NCBI RefSeq assembly: GCF_004322775.1
Contig: NZ_CP036403.1
Span: forward strand, 4,105,360 to 4,169,359
DNA: 64,000 nucleotides
Origin: Ornithinimicrobium sufpigmenti
Lineage (GTDB): Bacteria > Actinomycetota > Actinomycetes > Actinomycetales > Dermatophilaceae
Direction of reading: 5' to 3'
Under the pieces are notes generated by a model. It had not been told where the DNA came from. It saw nothing but the letters and a program-made list of their open reading frames with translations, and searched no databases. A program made the translations under genes and the position numbers. Of this stretch, positions 45,364 to 55,078 are shown in pieces. How positions within the stretch are numbered: the first letter of the stretch is position 1; each line of letters begins with the position of its first letter.

Positions 45364-45932
45364 CGCGCCCCCTGCGCCACGGCGTCCGGGTGGTGGCGCA
45401 GCCAGACCCGGTGGGCGCCCTCCACCCACAGGGCGCCGGCCAGGGCCACCAGGCCCAGGCCCACCCACCACAGCGTGCGTGGCTGGACCGGGTCGGTCGG
45501 GACGCTGGCCGTGCTCTGGACGGAGTAGTCGACGTCCGGGTGGTCGCGCAGGACCAGGGCGACGGCGGTGTCGGCGGCGAGTGCGGCCAGTCGAGGGTCG
45601 GTGGCGGTGGCGCGCGCGACCACGTCCAGCCGCTCGTCGTCCTCGGCGACCTCCAGGCGCAGGTCGCCGCGCAGGCGCGCCTCCAGCTCGATCTCCTCCT
45701 CCACCGCGTCGACGAGGCGCGGGGCGGACAGCGCCACGCTGGCCCGGTCGGCCTCGATCCCGGTGGAGGCCGAGAGCGTGGCCTCGGCCGCGAACCGGTC
45801 CTCGCGCAGCACCTCGGCCCCACCGACCACCAGCGCGGCGAGCAGCACGAGGGTGATCCAGGGCAGTCCCGCGACCCGGTGCGTCCAGTGCCGCGGTGCT
45901 TCGGAGTGCCGTGGCCGACGGCGCCTACCCAT
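45360..45932 (-). CDS. Wzz/chain-length-determinant-like membrane protein
   Basis: 190 residues with the topology of Wzz/YveK co-polymerases: a basic cytoplasmic N-terminus, a membrane segment at residues 22-40, about 115 mostly charged extracytoplasmic residues, and a second membrane segment near 157-175. Sequence family is not certain. It overlaps cca (8 bp) upstream and the acyltransferase gene (4 bp) downstream. It may control polysaccharide chain length or simply be an actinobacterial membrane protein of unknown role. Confidence 0.65.
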   Translation of the reverse strand: MGRRRRPRHSEAPRHWTHRVAGLPWITLVLLAALVVGGAEVLREDRFAAEATLSASTGIEADRASVALSAPRLVDAVEEEIELEARLRGDLRLEVAEDDERLDVVARATATDPRLAALAADTAVALVLRDHPDVDYSVQSTASVPTDPVQPRTLWWVGLGLVALAGALWVEGAHRVWLRHHPDAVAQGAR

Positions 45933-47445
45933 CCCCCGACTCCGGCTGCTCGGCCCACCACCGCAGCAGCTCGTCGCGGGCGGCCTCCATTCCCAGGGGA
46001 CCCTGGTCGAGCCGGACCGCGAGCAGGTGCTTGTAGGCACGACCGAGCACCGGGCCGGGCCGGATGCCCAGGATCTCGCCGATCTGGTGACCGTCCAGGT
46101 CCGGCCGCACCGCGCTGAGCTCCTCATCCTCGCGCAGCCGGTCGATCCTGCGCTCGAGGTCGTCGTAACTGGCCGCGAGCCGCGCCGCCTTCCGCCGGTT
46201 GCGGGTGGTGGAGTCGGAGCGGGTGAGCCTGTGCAGCCGGCCCAGGAGCGGGCCCGCGTCGGTGACATAACGGCGCACGGCACTGTCGGTCCACTCCCCC
46301 CCGCCGTAGCCGTGGAAGCGCAGGTGCAGCTCGACCAGGCGCGAGACCGAGCGGATCGTCTCCTTGTCGAAACGCAGCGCTCGCAGCCGGGCGCGGGTCA
46401 TCTTGGCGCCGACGATCTCGTGGTGGTGGAAGCTGACCCCGCCCCCGGGCTCGAAGCGACGGGTCGCCGGTTTGCCGATGTCGTGCAGGAGGGCCGCCAG
46501 GCGCAGGACCAGGTCGGGGCCGGGCACCGCGTCGGGGTCAGGCTCGGCGTCCGGCCGGGCGTCCAGGTCCGCCTCTGTCCTCGCGCGCGCCGGCGGGTCC
46601 TCCAGGGCGATCGCCTGCTCCAGGACGGTCAGGCTGTGCTCGTAGACGTCTTTGTGCCGGTGGTGCTCGTCCACCTCCAGGCGCAGCGCGGGCAGCTCGG
46701 GCAGCACCTCGTCGGCCAGGCCGGTGTCGACCATGACCTCCAGGCCGGTCCGCGGGTCCGGCGCCAGGATGAGCTTGACCAGCTCGTCCCGCACCCGCTC
46801 GGCGGACACGATCGCCAGGCGGGACGACATACCCCGCATGGCCTCCAGCACCTCCGGGGCGGGCCTCAGGTCCAGCTGGGCGGTGAAGCGCGCTGCCCGC
46901 ATCATCCGCAGCGGGTCGTCCCCGAAGGAGATCTCGGGGGTATGCGGTGTGCGCAGCACCCCCTCGGCCAGGTCGGCCAGGCCGCCGTGCGGGTCGACGA
47001 AGGTGAGCTCGGGCAGGCGCAGGGCCATCGCGTTGACGGTGAAGTCGCGCCGGACCAGGTCGTCCTCGAGGTTGTCGCCGAAGGCGACCATCGGCTTGCG
47101 GGAGGAGGGGTCGTAGGCGTCGGCCCGGTAGGTGGTGAACTCCAGGTGGTGCTCGTGCCGCCGGGCGCCGATGGTGCCGAAGTCGCGACCCACGTCCCAC
47201 GTGGTCTGCGCCCACCCCTGCAGCACCTGCTCGATCTGGTCGGGAAAGGCGGAGGTGGCGAAGTCGAGGTCGGGCGAGGTGCGGCCCAGGAAGGCGTCCC
47301 GCACCGGGCCCCCGACGAGGGCCACCTCGTGCCCGGCGGCGGCGAAGCGCTTCCCGATCTCGGTGAGGAGCGACAGCGTCGGGGTCAGGTGGCGCAGGGC
47401 GCGCAGGAGGAGTGCGGCGTCGGTCTGGTCGGTGGGTGCGGGCAT
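45925..47445 (-). CDS. cca: CCA tRNA nucleotidyltransferase
   Basis: 506 residues. The nucleotidyltransferase domain has GHEVALVGGPVRDAFLGR and the metal-binding aspartates in DLDFAT, then RRDFTVNAMAL and the DPLRMMRAARF flexible-loop motif. The C-terminal half has an HD domain (LAALLHDIGKPATRR). This is the PcnA/CCA type found in all actinobacteria beside the nudix, DUF6049 and murJ genes. It adds or repairs the CCA end of tRNAs. The start is the ATG at 47445; no strong Shine-Dalgarno is visible. Confidence 0.95.
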   Translation of the reverse strand: MPAPTDQTDAALLLRALRHLTPTLSLLTEIGKRFAAAGHEVALVGGPVRDAFLGRTSPDLDFATSAFPDQIEQVLQGWAQTTWDVGRDFGTIGARRHEHHLEFTTYRADAYDPSSRKPMVAFGDNLEDDLVRRDFTVNAMALRLPELTFVDPHGGLADLAEGVLRTPHTPEISFGDDPLRMMRAARFTAQLDLRPAPEVLEAMRGMSSRLAIVSAERVRDELVKLILAPDPRTGLEVMVDTGLADEVLPELPALRLEVDEHHRHKDVYEHSLTVLEQAIALEDPPARARTEADLDARPDAEPDPDAVPGPDLVLRLAALLHDIGKPATRRFEPGGGVSFHHHEIVGAKMTRARLRALRFDKETIRSVSRLVELHLRFHGYGGGEWTDSAVRRYVTDAGPLLGRLHRLTRSDSTTRNRRKAARLAASYDDLERRIDRLREDEELSAVRPDLDGHQIGEILGIRPGPVLGRAYKHLLAVRLDQGPLGMEAARDELLRWWAEQPESGDG

Positions 47446-47538
47446 AGCACGTCAAGGGTAGTCGCCGCAGGTGAACACCCCGTTCGCCGTCCGCGCGACC
47501 CCCCGCGTGGATGCCTGCCCTCCTCCAGCCGCACTGGT

Positions 47539-47544
47539 TATGGT
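47539..47544 (+). promoter_or_regulatory. candidate leaderless promoter -10 (TATGGT)
   Basis: TATGGT-N6-ATG (start at 47551), in the 105-bp divergent region between cca and the nudix gene. No Shine-Dalgarno is present. Confidence 0.5.
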
Positions 47545-47550
47545 GGGGTG

Positions 47551-48036
47551 ATGACCATGACATCGCCGCGTTCGCAGCCTGCGGCGCGACGGCTGCCGTC
47601 GGTCAACGAGACGTCTGCTGGGGGCGTGGTCATCGACGTGCACGAGGGGCGGGCCCGGATCGCCATCATCGCCCGGCACAACCGATCGGGACGGCTGGAG
47701 TGGTGCCTGCCCAAGGGGCACGTCGAGCCGGGCGAGACGCTGGTCGAGACGGCCGAGCGGGAGGTGGCCGAGGAGACCGGGATCGAGGGTCGGGTGCTGG
47801 TCAGTCTGGGCACCATCGAGTACTGGTTCACCACGCCGTCGTACCGGATCCACAAGATGGTGCACCACTACCTGCTGGAGGCGACCGGGGGGCGGCTCAC
47901 GGTCGAGAACGACCCGGACCACGAGGCCGTCGACGCGATCTGGGTGCCCCTGGACGAGGTGCACCGCAAGCTCACCTTCCCCAACGAGCGCCGCATCGCC
48001 CGCGAGGCGTGGCACCGCCTGACCCGGACCGCCTGA
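47551..48036 (+). CDS. Nudix hydrolase (MutT4-like)
   Basis: 161 residues. The Nudix box runs from Gly56 to Ile78 with all key residues (Gly56, Glu62, Arg70, Glu71, Glu74, Glu75, Gly77), so it should bind Mg2+ and hydrolyse a nucleoside diphosphate linked to X. It matches MutT4 (Rv3908) by position, next to cca and the DUF6049 gene. It heads the plus-strand run nudix-DUF6049-murJ-sigM, with a 6-bp gap to the next gene. The frame is open far upstream, but that is antisense to cca. Confidence 0.93.
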   Translation: MTMTSPRSQPAARRLPSVNETSAGGVVIDVHEGRARIAIIARHNRSGRLEWCLPKGHVEPGETLVETAEREVAEETGIEGRVLVSLGTIEYWFTTPSYRIHKMVHHYLLEATGGRLTVENDPDHEAVDAIWVPLDEVHRKLTFPNERRIAREAWHRLTRTA

Positions 48037-48042
48037 CCGGCC

Positions 48043-50676
48043 GTGGCCCCGACGACCCGCCTGCGCGCGTGGGCGGCGCGTTCCCCGCGTCTGCCCGGCG
48101 TGCTGGCGACACCGGTGGTGGCCGTGCTCGTCGCAGCTGCAGGGGTCGGTGGGGCGCCGGTGGGTGCGACGGCCGCTCCGTCGGGCGCCGACGAGGGACA
48201 GGACGCTGACGACGGCGACGAGGGCGGCGAGGGCGGCGACGACCTCGACCAGGGTGGGGAGCTGCGCATCCTGCTCGACGAGGTCGACCCGGTCGTGGTC
48301 CGGCCCGGGCAACCGGTGACGCTACGGGGACGACTGGTCAACGACGGTCCCGACGTGAGCCGGCTCAACCTGCTGACGGTGGCGGCTGCTGTGGGGCCGC
48401 TCGTCTCTCGGGCCGACGTCGCGGGCTGGGTCGAGGGGACCGACCCCCGGTCCGCGTCCTGGGTGCTGGGGGACGACGCGATCGGTGCCGTCGTCCCGCC
48501 GGGGGGCCAGGAGGAGTTCGAGATCACCGTGCCCGGCTCCTCGCTGGAGCTCCTGCCGGCCAACCCGGCCGTGCTGGGTGTCGAGCTGGTCGCCTCGGCG
48601 GAGGACGAGGCTGACCGGGTGCCCGTGCCGGACGACTCTGCTCCAGCGGTGCTGCGCACCGTCCTCTCCACCATGGGGCAGCCGGCGGTGGACGTGCCGC
48701 TGGAGACGACGTGGGTGGTGCCGCTCACCCTGCCCCCGGACGCGGACCTGTCCAGTCCGGACGACACCGAGCACACCGCCGCCTGGCTGTCGGCAGTGGG
48801 TCAGGAGTCGTCGGTGCGCCAGTGGCTGGAGCACCTGACCGTCCCGGAGGTCACCTGGTGGGTCGACCCCGCCACCCTCGTGGCGCACCGGCCGGCCGAG
48901 GCTCTCGCGGTCGCCCCACCGGAGGACGCCGAGGACCCGGACCCGCCGGCGGTGACCGAGCCGCCCGAGGCCACCGGTCCCGGCGGATCCGAGCAGCCCA
49001 CCGCGCCGGACGACGCCGAGCGGGTGACCACGGGTCCAGGGTCGCCGCAGCCCACGCCCACCGGCACCGCGGCCACCAGCCCGTCACCGACCGACGGGCC
49101 GGGTGACCGGGTCGACCCCACCCACGGCGGTGTCGAGGATGGCGGGGACCGGACCTCCTCGCCCGCACCCGTCCCCCCTCCCGACGCCGCGGCCACGTCC
49201 GCACCCGGACCCGACCCCGAACCGCAGCCGGTGCCCGACCCCGAGCCCGACCCCGAGCCCGAGCCCGAGACCCTCGAGGAGGCCCTGGCCCGGCTGCGTC
49301 TGCTGCTCACCGACGTGGACCCCGAGCTGCTGTGGTGGCTGCCCACCGACGACCCCGATCTGGCCGTCCTGGTCGCGGAGGCCGAGACCGTGCCGAGCAC
49401 CGTGGCCGACGACCTGCTCACCCGGGTCCCCGCGACCGCATCGCCCGCCGTCACCCGGCTGCTGCGGCAGGGTCGGCAGGACGTCGCCTGGCCGGCCCTC
49501 GCCGCCCCCACGGCCGACGACGTCGCGGCGATCTCCGACCTCTACGCACGCACCCGGGACGGCGGACTGGGAGCTGTGCTGGTGCCGCGGGAGACGTTCA
49601 CGGCCGACTCGACCGCTCCACCCCGCCTCGGCGCGGTCTCCCTGGGGGACGTCCGGGAAGTCATCGCCCTCGGCGCGGACTCCTGGACCAGCGGCCTGGT
49701 GGCCGCCAGCGGCACGGACGCGGAGAAGCACGGTGCGGGCGCCGCCGCGCAGCGGGTCCTGGCTCACACGCTCGGGACCTGGCTGGAGGCACCGGCCAGC
49801 CCCCGCACCCTGGTCATCGCCCCACCCCGCGGCACGGCGATCCCACCGGAGGTGCTCGACCAGCTGAGCATGGGCTGGACGCAGGCGCAGTGGCTCTCAC
49901 CGGTCAGCGCCCAGGAGGTGCTCGATCGTGCGGAGGAGCTCGACCCGGTGGGGCTGAGCGGCATCGCACCCCAGGAGGAGGTCCTGGGCCCGCTCTCCGA
50001 TCTGGTCGTCCCACCGGCCAGCCCGCTCGGCACCTCGCGGGCCCGTGACCTGGTCCGCCTCCAGGAGGACCTCGACGGGCTGGCCCAGATCCTGCGCGAC
50101 ACCGACGCCCTGCGTTCCTGGGAGCCGGTGCTCGACGGCCAGTGGTCCACGCGGTGGCGCCACGACGAGGACGCGTGGGTGTCGACCTGGCGCACCCTCC
50201 GGCACGAGGTGCGCAGCACCCGCGACGCCGTGTACCTGCTCCCCAGCAGCGTCAACTTCGTCGCCGACCAGGGCGTGATCCACCTCACCGTCGTCAACGA
50301 CCTGCCCGTGGCGGTCGAGGACGTGCGGCTCCGGGCGCGCCCCAGCAACGGCCGGCTGCAGGTGACCGGACAGCCGGACCCGGTCGACATCGGTCCCGGC
50401 AGCCGGGCCACCGTCCCCTTCGAGGCCCGGGCGATCACCCGCGGCGAGACCCTGCTGGAGGTGCGGATCGCCACCCCGGGGGGCACCACGCTCGGCGAGG
50501 ACACGGAGGTCAACGTCCGCGTGCAGCCGACCGGCGTCTGGATCTACTGGGTGCTGGGGGGCCTGGCGGGGGTGGTTCTCGTGCTGGGCCTGCGCCGGGC
50601 GCTCACCTCCTCCTCGCGCGCAACGGCATACCCTGGCTCGTCCCCCTCCCCCGGCTCCGAGGAGCACCCGCAGTGA
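48043..50676 (+). CDS. DUF6049-family membrane protein
   Basis: 877 residues from a GTG start. It has an N-terminal signal-like hydrophobic stretch (residues 19-45), an acidic region, an extracytoplasmic alpha/beta part, a low-complexity Pro/Glu/Asp region (about residues 285-410), a further globular part, and a C-terminal membrane helix followed by a short basic tail (VWIYWVLGGLAGVVLVLGL). It corresponds by position to Rv3909, which precedes mviN. Its stop overlaps the murJ start (GTGA). Function unknown; the tight link with murJ suggests a role in cell-wall export. Confidence 0.85.
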   Translation: MAPTTRLRAWAARSPRLPGVLATPVVAVLVAAAGVGGAPVGATAAPSGADEGQDADDGDEGGEGGDDLDQGGELRILLDEVDPVVVRPGQPVTLRGRLVNDGPDVSRLNLLTVAAAVGPLVSRADVAGWVEGTDPRSASWVLGDDAIGAVVPPGGQEEFEITVPGSSLELLPANPAVLGVELVASAEDEADRVPVPDDSAPAVLRTVLSTMGQPAVDVPLETTWVVPLTLPPDADLSSPDDTEHTAAWLSAVGQESSVRQWLEHLTVPEVTWWVDPATLVAHRPAEALAVAPPEDAEDPDPPAVTEPPEATGPGGSEQPTAPDDAERVTTGPGSPQPTPTGTAATSPSPTDGPGDRVDPTHGGVEDGGDRTSSPAPVPPPDAAATSAPGPDPEPQPVPDPEPDPEPEPETLEEALARLRLLLTDVDPELLWWLPTDDPDLAVLVAEAETVPSTVADDLLTRVPATASPAVTRLLRQGRQDVAWPALAAPTADDVAAISDLYARTRDGGLGAVLVPRETFTADSTAPPRLGAVSLGDVREVIALGADSWTSGLVAASGTDAEKHGAGAAAQRVLAHTLGTWLEAPASPRTLVIAPPRGTAIPPEVLDQLSMGWTQAQWLSPVSAQEVLDRAEELDPVGLSGIAPQEEVLGPLSDLVVPPASPLGTSRARDLVRLQEDLDGLAQILRDTDALRSWEPVLDGQWSTRWRHDEDAWVSTWRTLRHEVRSTRDAVYLLPSSVNFVADQGVIHLTVVNDLPVAVEDVRLRARPSNGRLQVTGQPDPVDIGPGSRATVPFEARAITRGETLLEVRIATPGGTTLGEDTEVNVRVQPTGVWIYWVLGGLAGVVLVLGLRRALTSSSRATAYPGSSPSPGSEEHPQ

Positions 50677-53600
50677 GCGCGAGCACCGCCAGCGAGGAGC
50701 ACGGCTCCAGCCGGGCCCTGGCCCGATCCAGCGCGGTCATGGCCAGCGGCACCCTCGTCTCCCGCGTCCTCGGCCTGGTCCGGATGGCCCTGCTCGCCTG
50801 GGCGATCGGCAACCTGACGCCGGCGGCGAACATCTGGGAGACGGCCAACACCATCCCCAACGCGATCTTCCTGCTGCTGGCGGCGGGCGTGCTCAACGTG
50901 CTGCTGCTCCCCCAGCTCACCCGGGCGATGGCGCGTGGTCGCGAGGGTCGGGACTACTCCGACCGCCTGCTCACCCTCTCGGTCGCGCTCCTCGTCGTCG
51001 GCACCCTCGTCTTCTGGGCGGCCACCCCCCTGGTCACCAAGCTCAACGCGCTCGCCTGGGAGTGGGGCTCGCCCGAGCTGACCCTGGCGATCATGTTCGC
51101 CTACTTCTGCATCCCGCAGATGCTGTTCTACGGGCTGCACACCGTCCTGGGGCAGGTGCTGGCGGCGCACCACCGGTTCGCCGCCTACATGTGGAGCCCG
51201 GCGTTGGCCAACGTGGTCCAGATCGCAGGGATCCTGCTCTTCGCGTGGCGCTACCCGACGGCCAACCAGGTGCCGCCCGAGGGGTGGACCTTCCCGATGA
51301 TCGCCCTGCTCGGCGGCTCGGCCACCCTCGGCATCGTGCTGCAGGCGCTGGTGCTCTTCCCCGCGGTCCGGGCCACCGGTTTCCAGTGGCAGCCGCGGTG
51401 GGGCTTCCGGGGGGTGGGGCTGGGCACCGCCGGGGTGATGGCGTTCTGGGCGTTCGCGGAGGTCGGCCTGTCCCAGGGCGGGATGCTCGCCGTCAACAAC
51501 CTGCTCGCTTGGGCCGTCGTGGACGTGCCCGAGGCGGCCGGCCGCAACGTCTACTTCTATGCCTTCTCGGTCTTCATGCTCCCGCACAGCCTGCTTGCGC
51601 TGTCGCTGCTGACCGCTCTCTACCCCGTGCTGTCCAAGGCCGCCGCGGCCGGGGACCTCCGCGGGATGGCGGCCCGCACCGAGACCGGCCTGCGGATGCT
51701 GCTGACGGCGATGGTGCCGATCGCTCTCGGCATGCTGCTGCTGGCGCCCCTGCTGGTCCGGGTGATCTACCCCTTCTCCACCGACGCCGCGCATGCCGCG
51801 ATCGCCCCGGTCGTCCAGGCGTTCACCATCGGGCTCATCTTCTACGGCGTGTACCTGCTGTGCAGCCGCGTCTTCTACTCCTTCGAGGACGCCCGCACGC
51901 CGTTCTTCTTCCAGGTGGCGCTGACCACGACCCTGCTGCTGGCCGCGCTGTTCGCGCTGACCCAGCCGGAGACCCGGGCGGCGGTCATCGCCGCGGCGGG
52001 GCAGGGCGTGGGGCAGATCATCGCTGCCGGGATCGGGCTGTATGCGGTGCGCCGCCGCCTGCCCGACCTGCAGCTCCGTCCGGCCGCCAGCACGTTGGGG
52101 CGGGCGCTGCTCGCCTCGGGGGTGGCCCTCCTGCCGGCGTGGGGGCTGGTGCGGCTGCTGGACCGCCCCGGCCTCCTGGGGGCGGTCGTGGCCCTGGCCG
52201 TCTCCGGTGTCGTCTACCTTGCCGTCTACGGCGTGCTCGCGCTGGTGCTGGGGGTGGGGGAGATCCGCACGGTGGCGGCGCCGTTGCTGCGGCGGGTGCC
52301 CGGCCTGAGCCGGTTCGCCCCCAGCTCCACCGAGCTGGAGGTCATCGCCGCCGAGGCGGCCGGGCCGGTGCCTGGAGACCCCGGACAGGGTGAGCCGACG
52401 GCCGCCGGGGTGCATCCTGGCGGCCCGGCGGGGCAGCTCGCACCCACCCCCACCAGCACCCCCACCAGCACCCCCACCAGCGCGGCATCATCGTCCACGG
52501 ACGTGGGAGAGGGCACACTAGGTGGGCAGGACGCCCCCGCCGGGGTGTCGCACGGCGGAGAGGACAGCACCATGGATCGGCTCGAGGTAGGCGCCCGGCT
52601 GGGCGACCGCTATGCCCTCGAGGAGCTGCTCGCCGAGCGCGAGGGCGGTGGGCTGCAGTACTGGTCGGCCCGCGACGTCACCCTCGACCGGCTCGTCGCC
52701 GTCACCGCGCTGCCCTCCTCCGGCGAGGACGCGGCCATCGCCGAGGCGGTGCTCGACGGCGCCCGGCGGGTGGCCTCCGTCGACGACCCGCGCCTGGTCC
52801 GGGTCCTGGACGTCGGCGACGCCGACGGCATCTGCTGGGTGGTCGAGGAAGGTCTGACCGAGGCCGAGTCCCTGGCCTCGCTGGTCGCCGAGCAGCCGCT
52901 CCCCGCGGAGGAGGTGCGCCGGCTCGTCGGCGAGGCCGCCGCCGGGCTGGAGTCCGCCCGCCGGCGCGGGCTGCACCACCTCTACCTCAACCCGCACTCG
53001 GTCCTGCGCACCACGGACGGCACGGTCAAGGTGTCGGGGGTCGGGGTGGCCTCGGCCCTGGAGGGGACGGACGACGTCACCTCCGACGAGGCGAGCATCA
53101 TCGACACGGCCGACCTGGTCTCCCTGCTCTACACCGGCCTGACGGGCCGGTGGCCCGGCGAGGACCTCCCCGGCGTCCGGACCGCCCGCCGCCTCGCCGA
53201 CGACTCGCTCCCCGCACCCTCGGAGCTGGTCGCCGGCGTGCCCGGCGACCTCGACGCGCTGTGCCGGATGGTGCACGGCGCGGGGACCGACCTCAGCTCG
53301 GCACCGCGTACTCCGGGAGAGCTGGCGCGCCAGCTCTCGCCCTGGTCCTCCGAGATGGTCCGCGGGCCCAGGCCCGGAGAGCTGACCGCGCCGACGGACA
53401 CCCAGGAACGCGGCGGACTCGCGGCCACCGACGCCCTGACCGCCGCCGCGGGGGCTTCGGCGGCGGCGACCGCCGCCCACCCGACGCGGGCCGAGGACGT
53501 CGACGCCGATGAAGCCCAGAGCGAGGGCTCGGGCGACGAGACCACCGTGGTGCCGCAGACCTACTACCGCACCTCGCGCAGGACCGCGCCCGCTGACGAG

Positions 53601-54512
53601 AGCGCCGAGATGGATGGCCTGTTCGCCTCGGGCGAACGCGCGGCGCAGGAGCACGACGAACGTGAGCGGTCGGCCCGCACCCAGGCGGTGCCCGTCGGGG
53701 CAGCAGCCGCCGGGGCCTCGATGGCCTCGGGTGGTCCTGTGCGGGCCGGGGCGGGCTCGGGCGGTGCAGGTTCGGACGGGCATGACGGCGGGTATGACGG
53801 CACCGGTGGCCTGGACGAGGCACGCGGCACCGGCCTGCAGACGGCAGCGGTCATCGGGGTGATCCTGGCCATCCTCGCGGGCGCCTTCCTCATGGGCTGG
53901 GTCCTCATCGGCGGCCTCGGCGGCGAGGACGAGCCGTCAGGGGGCGGGACGACGGCGAGCGCGCCGGAGGAGACCCAGGGCGGCGGTGACACCGACGTGG
54001 CCACCGCGACCGAGGACACGGGCGGGCAGACGGCGTCCCCCGAGCCCCAGCAGACCGAGGAGCCGCCGGCAGCCGTACCCGAGGGTGAGGTCAGCATCGT
54101 CGGCATCACCTCCTTCGACCCCGAGGGGGACAACGACGAGCGCAACGACCTGACCCCGTTGGCCGTCGACGGCGACCCCGAGACGGCGTGGCGCTCACAC
54201 ACCTACCTGTCGCCCGACTGGGGCTCGCTCAAGAGTGGTGTCGGCCTGATCCTGGACCTGGGCGAGGGCGCGACCGTCAGCGAGGTGGACGTGGACCTGG
54301 ACGAGGCAGGCGTGGCCGCGAGCCTGTGGCTCTCCGAGGAGCCCACCCGCGAGGGTGGCACCGAGCTGGGCTCGGGCAGCGACCTGGAGGGCACCTGGAC
54401 GGTGGCCCCGGAGAGCCCGGCGACCGGCCGCTACCTCATCCTGTGGTTCGACACCGCTGCGACGACCGATGCCGGTGAGGTCGTCGGCGTGCGCGAGATC
54501 GTCGTCCGCTGA
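50673..54512 (+). CDS. murJ: lipid II flippase MurJ fused to a pseudokinase and C-terminal extracellular domain
   Basis: 1279 residues. Residues 1-560 are the MurJ/MviN flippase with about 14 helices (SSAVMASGTLVSRVLGLVRM, FSVFMLPHSLLALSLLTALYP). Residues 634-885 are protein-kinase-like but inactive: VAVT replaces VAIK, HHLYLNP replaces HRD, and the DFG is absent. A membrane helix lies near 1057-1080, then a beta-sandwich-like domain to the end. Mycobacterial MviN (Rv3910) has the same plan, and its pseudokinase recruits an FHA regulator. An internal ATG at 52572 with GGAGAGGA upstream could also give a separate pseudokinase. Start is GTG at 50673, overlapping the preceding stop. Confidence 0.93.
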   Translation: MSASTASEEHGSSRALARSSAVMASGTLVSRVLGLVRMALLAWAIGNLTPAANIWETANTIPNAIFLLLAAGVLNVLLLPQLTRAMARGREGRDYSDRLLTLSVALLVVGTLVFWAATPLVTKLNALAWEWGSPELTLAIMFAYFCIPQMLFYGLHTVLGQVLAAHHRFAAYMWSPALANVVQIAGILLFAWRYPTANQVPPEGWTFPMIALLGGSATLGIVLQALVLFPAVRATGFQWQPRWGFRGVGLGTAGVMAFWAFAEVGLSQGGMLAVNNLLAWAVVDVPEAAGRNVYFYAFSVFMLPHSLLALSLLTALYPVLSKAAAAGDLRGMAARTETGLRMLLTAMVPIALGMLLLAPLLVRVIYPFSTDAAHAAIAPVVQAFTIGLIFYGVYLLCSRVFYSFEDARTPFFFQVALTTTLLLAALFALTQPETRAAVIAAAGQGVGQIIAAGIGLYAVRRRLPDLQLRPAASTLGRALLASGVALLPAWGLVRLLDRPGLLGAVVALAVSGVVYLAVYGVLALVLGVGEIRTVAAPLLRRVPGLSRFAPSSTELEVIAAEAAGPVPGDPGQGEPTAAGVHPGGPAGQLAPTPTSTPTSTPTSAASSSTDVGEGTLGGQDAPAGVSHGGEDSTMDRLEVGARLGDRYALEELLAEREGGGLQYWSARDVTLDRLVAVTALPSSGEDAAIAEAVLDGARRVASVDDPRLVRVLDVGDADGICWVVEEGLTEAESLASLVAEQPLPAEEVRRLVGEAAAGLESARRRGLHHLYLNPHSVLRTTDGTVKVSGVGVASALEGTDDVTSDEASIIDTADLVSLLYTGLTGRWPGEDLPGVRTARRLADDSLPAPSELVAGVPGDLDALCRMVHGAGTDLSSAPRTPGELARQLSPWSSEMVRGPRPGELTAPTDTQERGGLAATDALTAAAGASAAATAAHPTRAEDVDADEAQSEGSGDETTVVPQTYYRTSRRTAPADESAEMDGLFASGERAAQEHDERERSARTQAVPVGAAAAGASMASGGPVRAGAGSGGAGSDGHDGGYDGTGGLDEARGTGLQTAAVIGVILAILAGAFLMGWVLIGGLGGEDEPSGGGTTASAPEETQGGGDTDVATATEDTGGQTASPEPQQTEEPPAAVPEGEVSIVGITSFDPEGDNDERNDLTPLAVDGDPETAWRSHTYLSPDWGSLKSGVGLILDLGEGATVSEVDVDLDEAGVAASLWLSEEPTREGGTELGSGSDLEGTWTVAPESPATGRYLILWFDTAATTDAGEVVGVREIVVR
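52446..52481. repeat. 12-bp tandem repeat in the MurJ-pseudokinase linker
   Basis: Three perfect copies of acccccaccagc, encoding a Thr-Pro-Thr-Ser linker between the flippase and the pseudokinase domain. Confidence 0.9.
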
Positions 54513-54517
54513 CTTCG

Positions 54518-55078
54518 GTGACGGTGGTGAGCACGGGCACTGAGCTGGCGGAGGTCGACGACCTCACCCTCCTGCGGCGGCACCAGGACGGCGACCGGGA
54601 CGCCTTCGGCGAGCTCTTCCGCCGGCACCGGGACCGCATGTGGGCGGTCGCCCTGCGCACGGCCCGCGACCCGGAGGTGGCCGCCGACGCGGTGCAGGAC
54701 GCCTTCCTCAATGCCTTCCGCCGGGCCGGGTCCTTCCGCGGCGACTCCCAGGTCACGACCTGGCTGCACCGGATCACGGTCAACGCCTGCCTGGACCGGC
54801 TGCGTCGGCAGCGGCCGACGGCCGACCTCGACGACCACGACCCGGTGGAACCCCGCGACGGACACCACGCGGTGGAGGTGCGGCTGGACGTGCGGCAGGC
54901 GCTGGACCAGCTGCCGGAAGGTCAGCGGCTCGCCCTCGTCCTCGTCGACATGCACGGCATGAGTGTCGCCGAGGCTGCGCAGGTGCTGGAGGTGGCGGAG
55001 GGCACGGTGAAGTCCCGCTGCTCCCGCGGCCGGGCGACGATGGCCGGCCTGCTCGGCCATCCGCGAGGTGAGTCATGA
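54518..55078 (+). CDS. sigM: ECF RNA polymerase sigma factor SigM
   Basis: 186 residues. Region 2 spans about residues 25-95 (DAFGELFRRHRDRMWAVALR, ADAVQDAFLNAFRRAGSFRG, TWLHRITVNACLDRLRR), and region 4 about 128-178 (LPEGQRLALVLVDMHGMSVA, then VAEGTVKSRCSRGRATM). Order murJ-sigM-anti-sigma-trxB-trxA equals the mycobacterial sigM locus. GTG codons at 54518, 54524 and 54527 are alternative starts. It probably controls envelope or redox stress genes and its own partner. Confidence 0.93.
   Translation: MTVVSTGTELAEVDDLTLLRRHQDGDRDAFGELFRRHRDRMWAVALRTARDPEVAADAVQDAFLNAFRRAGSFRGDSQVTTWLHRITVNACLDRLRRQRPTADLDDHDPVEPRDGHHAVEVRLDVRQALDQLPEGQRLALVLVDMHGMSVAEAAQVLEVAEGTVKSRCSRGRATMAGLLGHPRGES

Noticed and set aside
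45568..47550. N-terminal extension of the nudix frame
   Set aside because: Antisense to cca. The Nudix protein is complete from the ATG at 47551.
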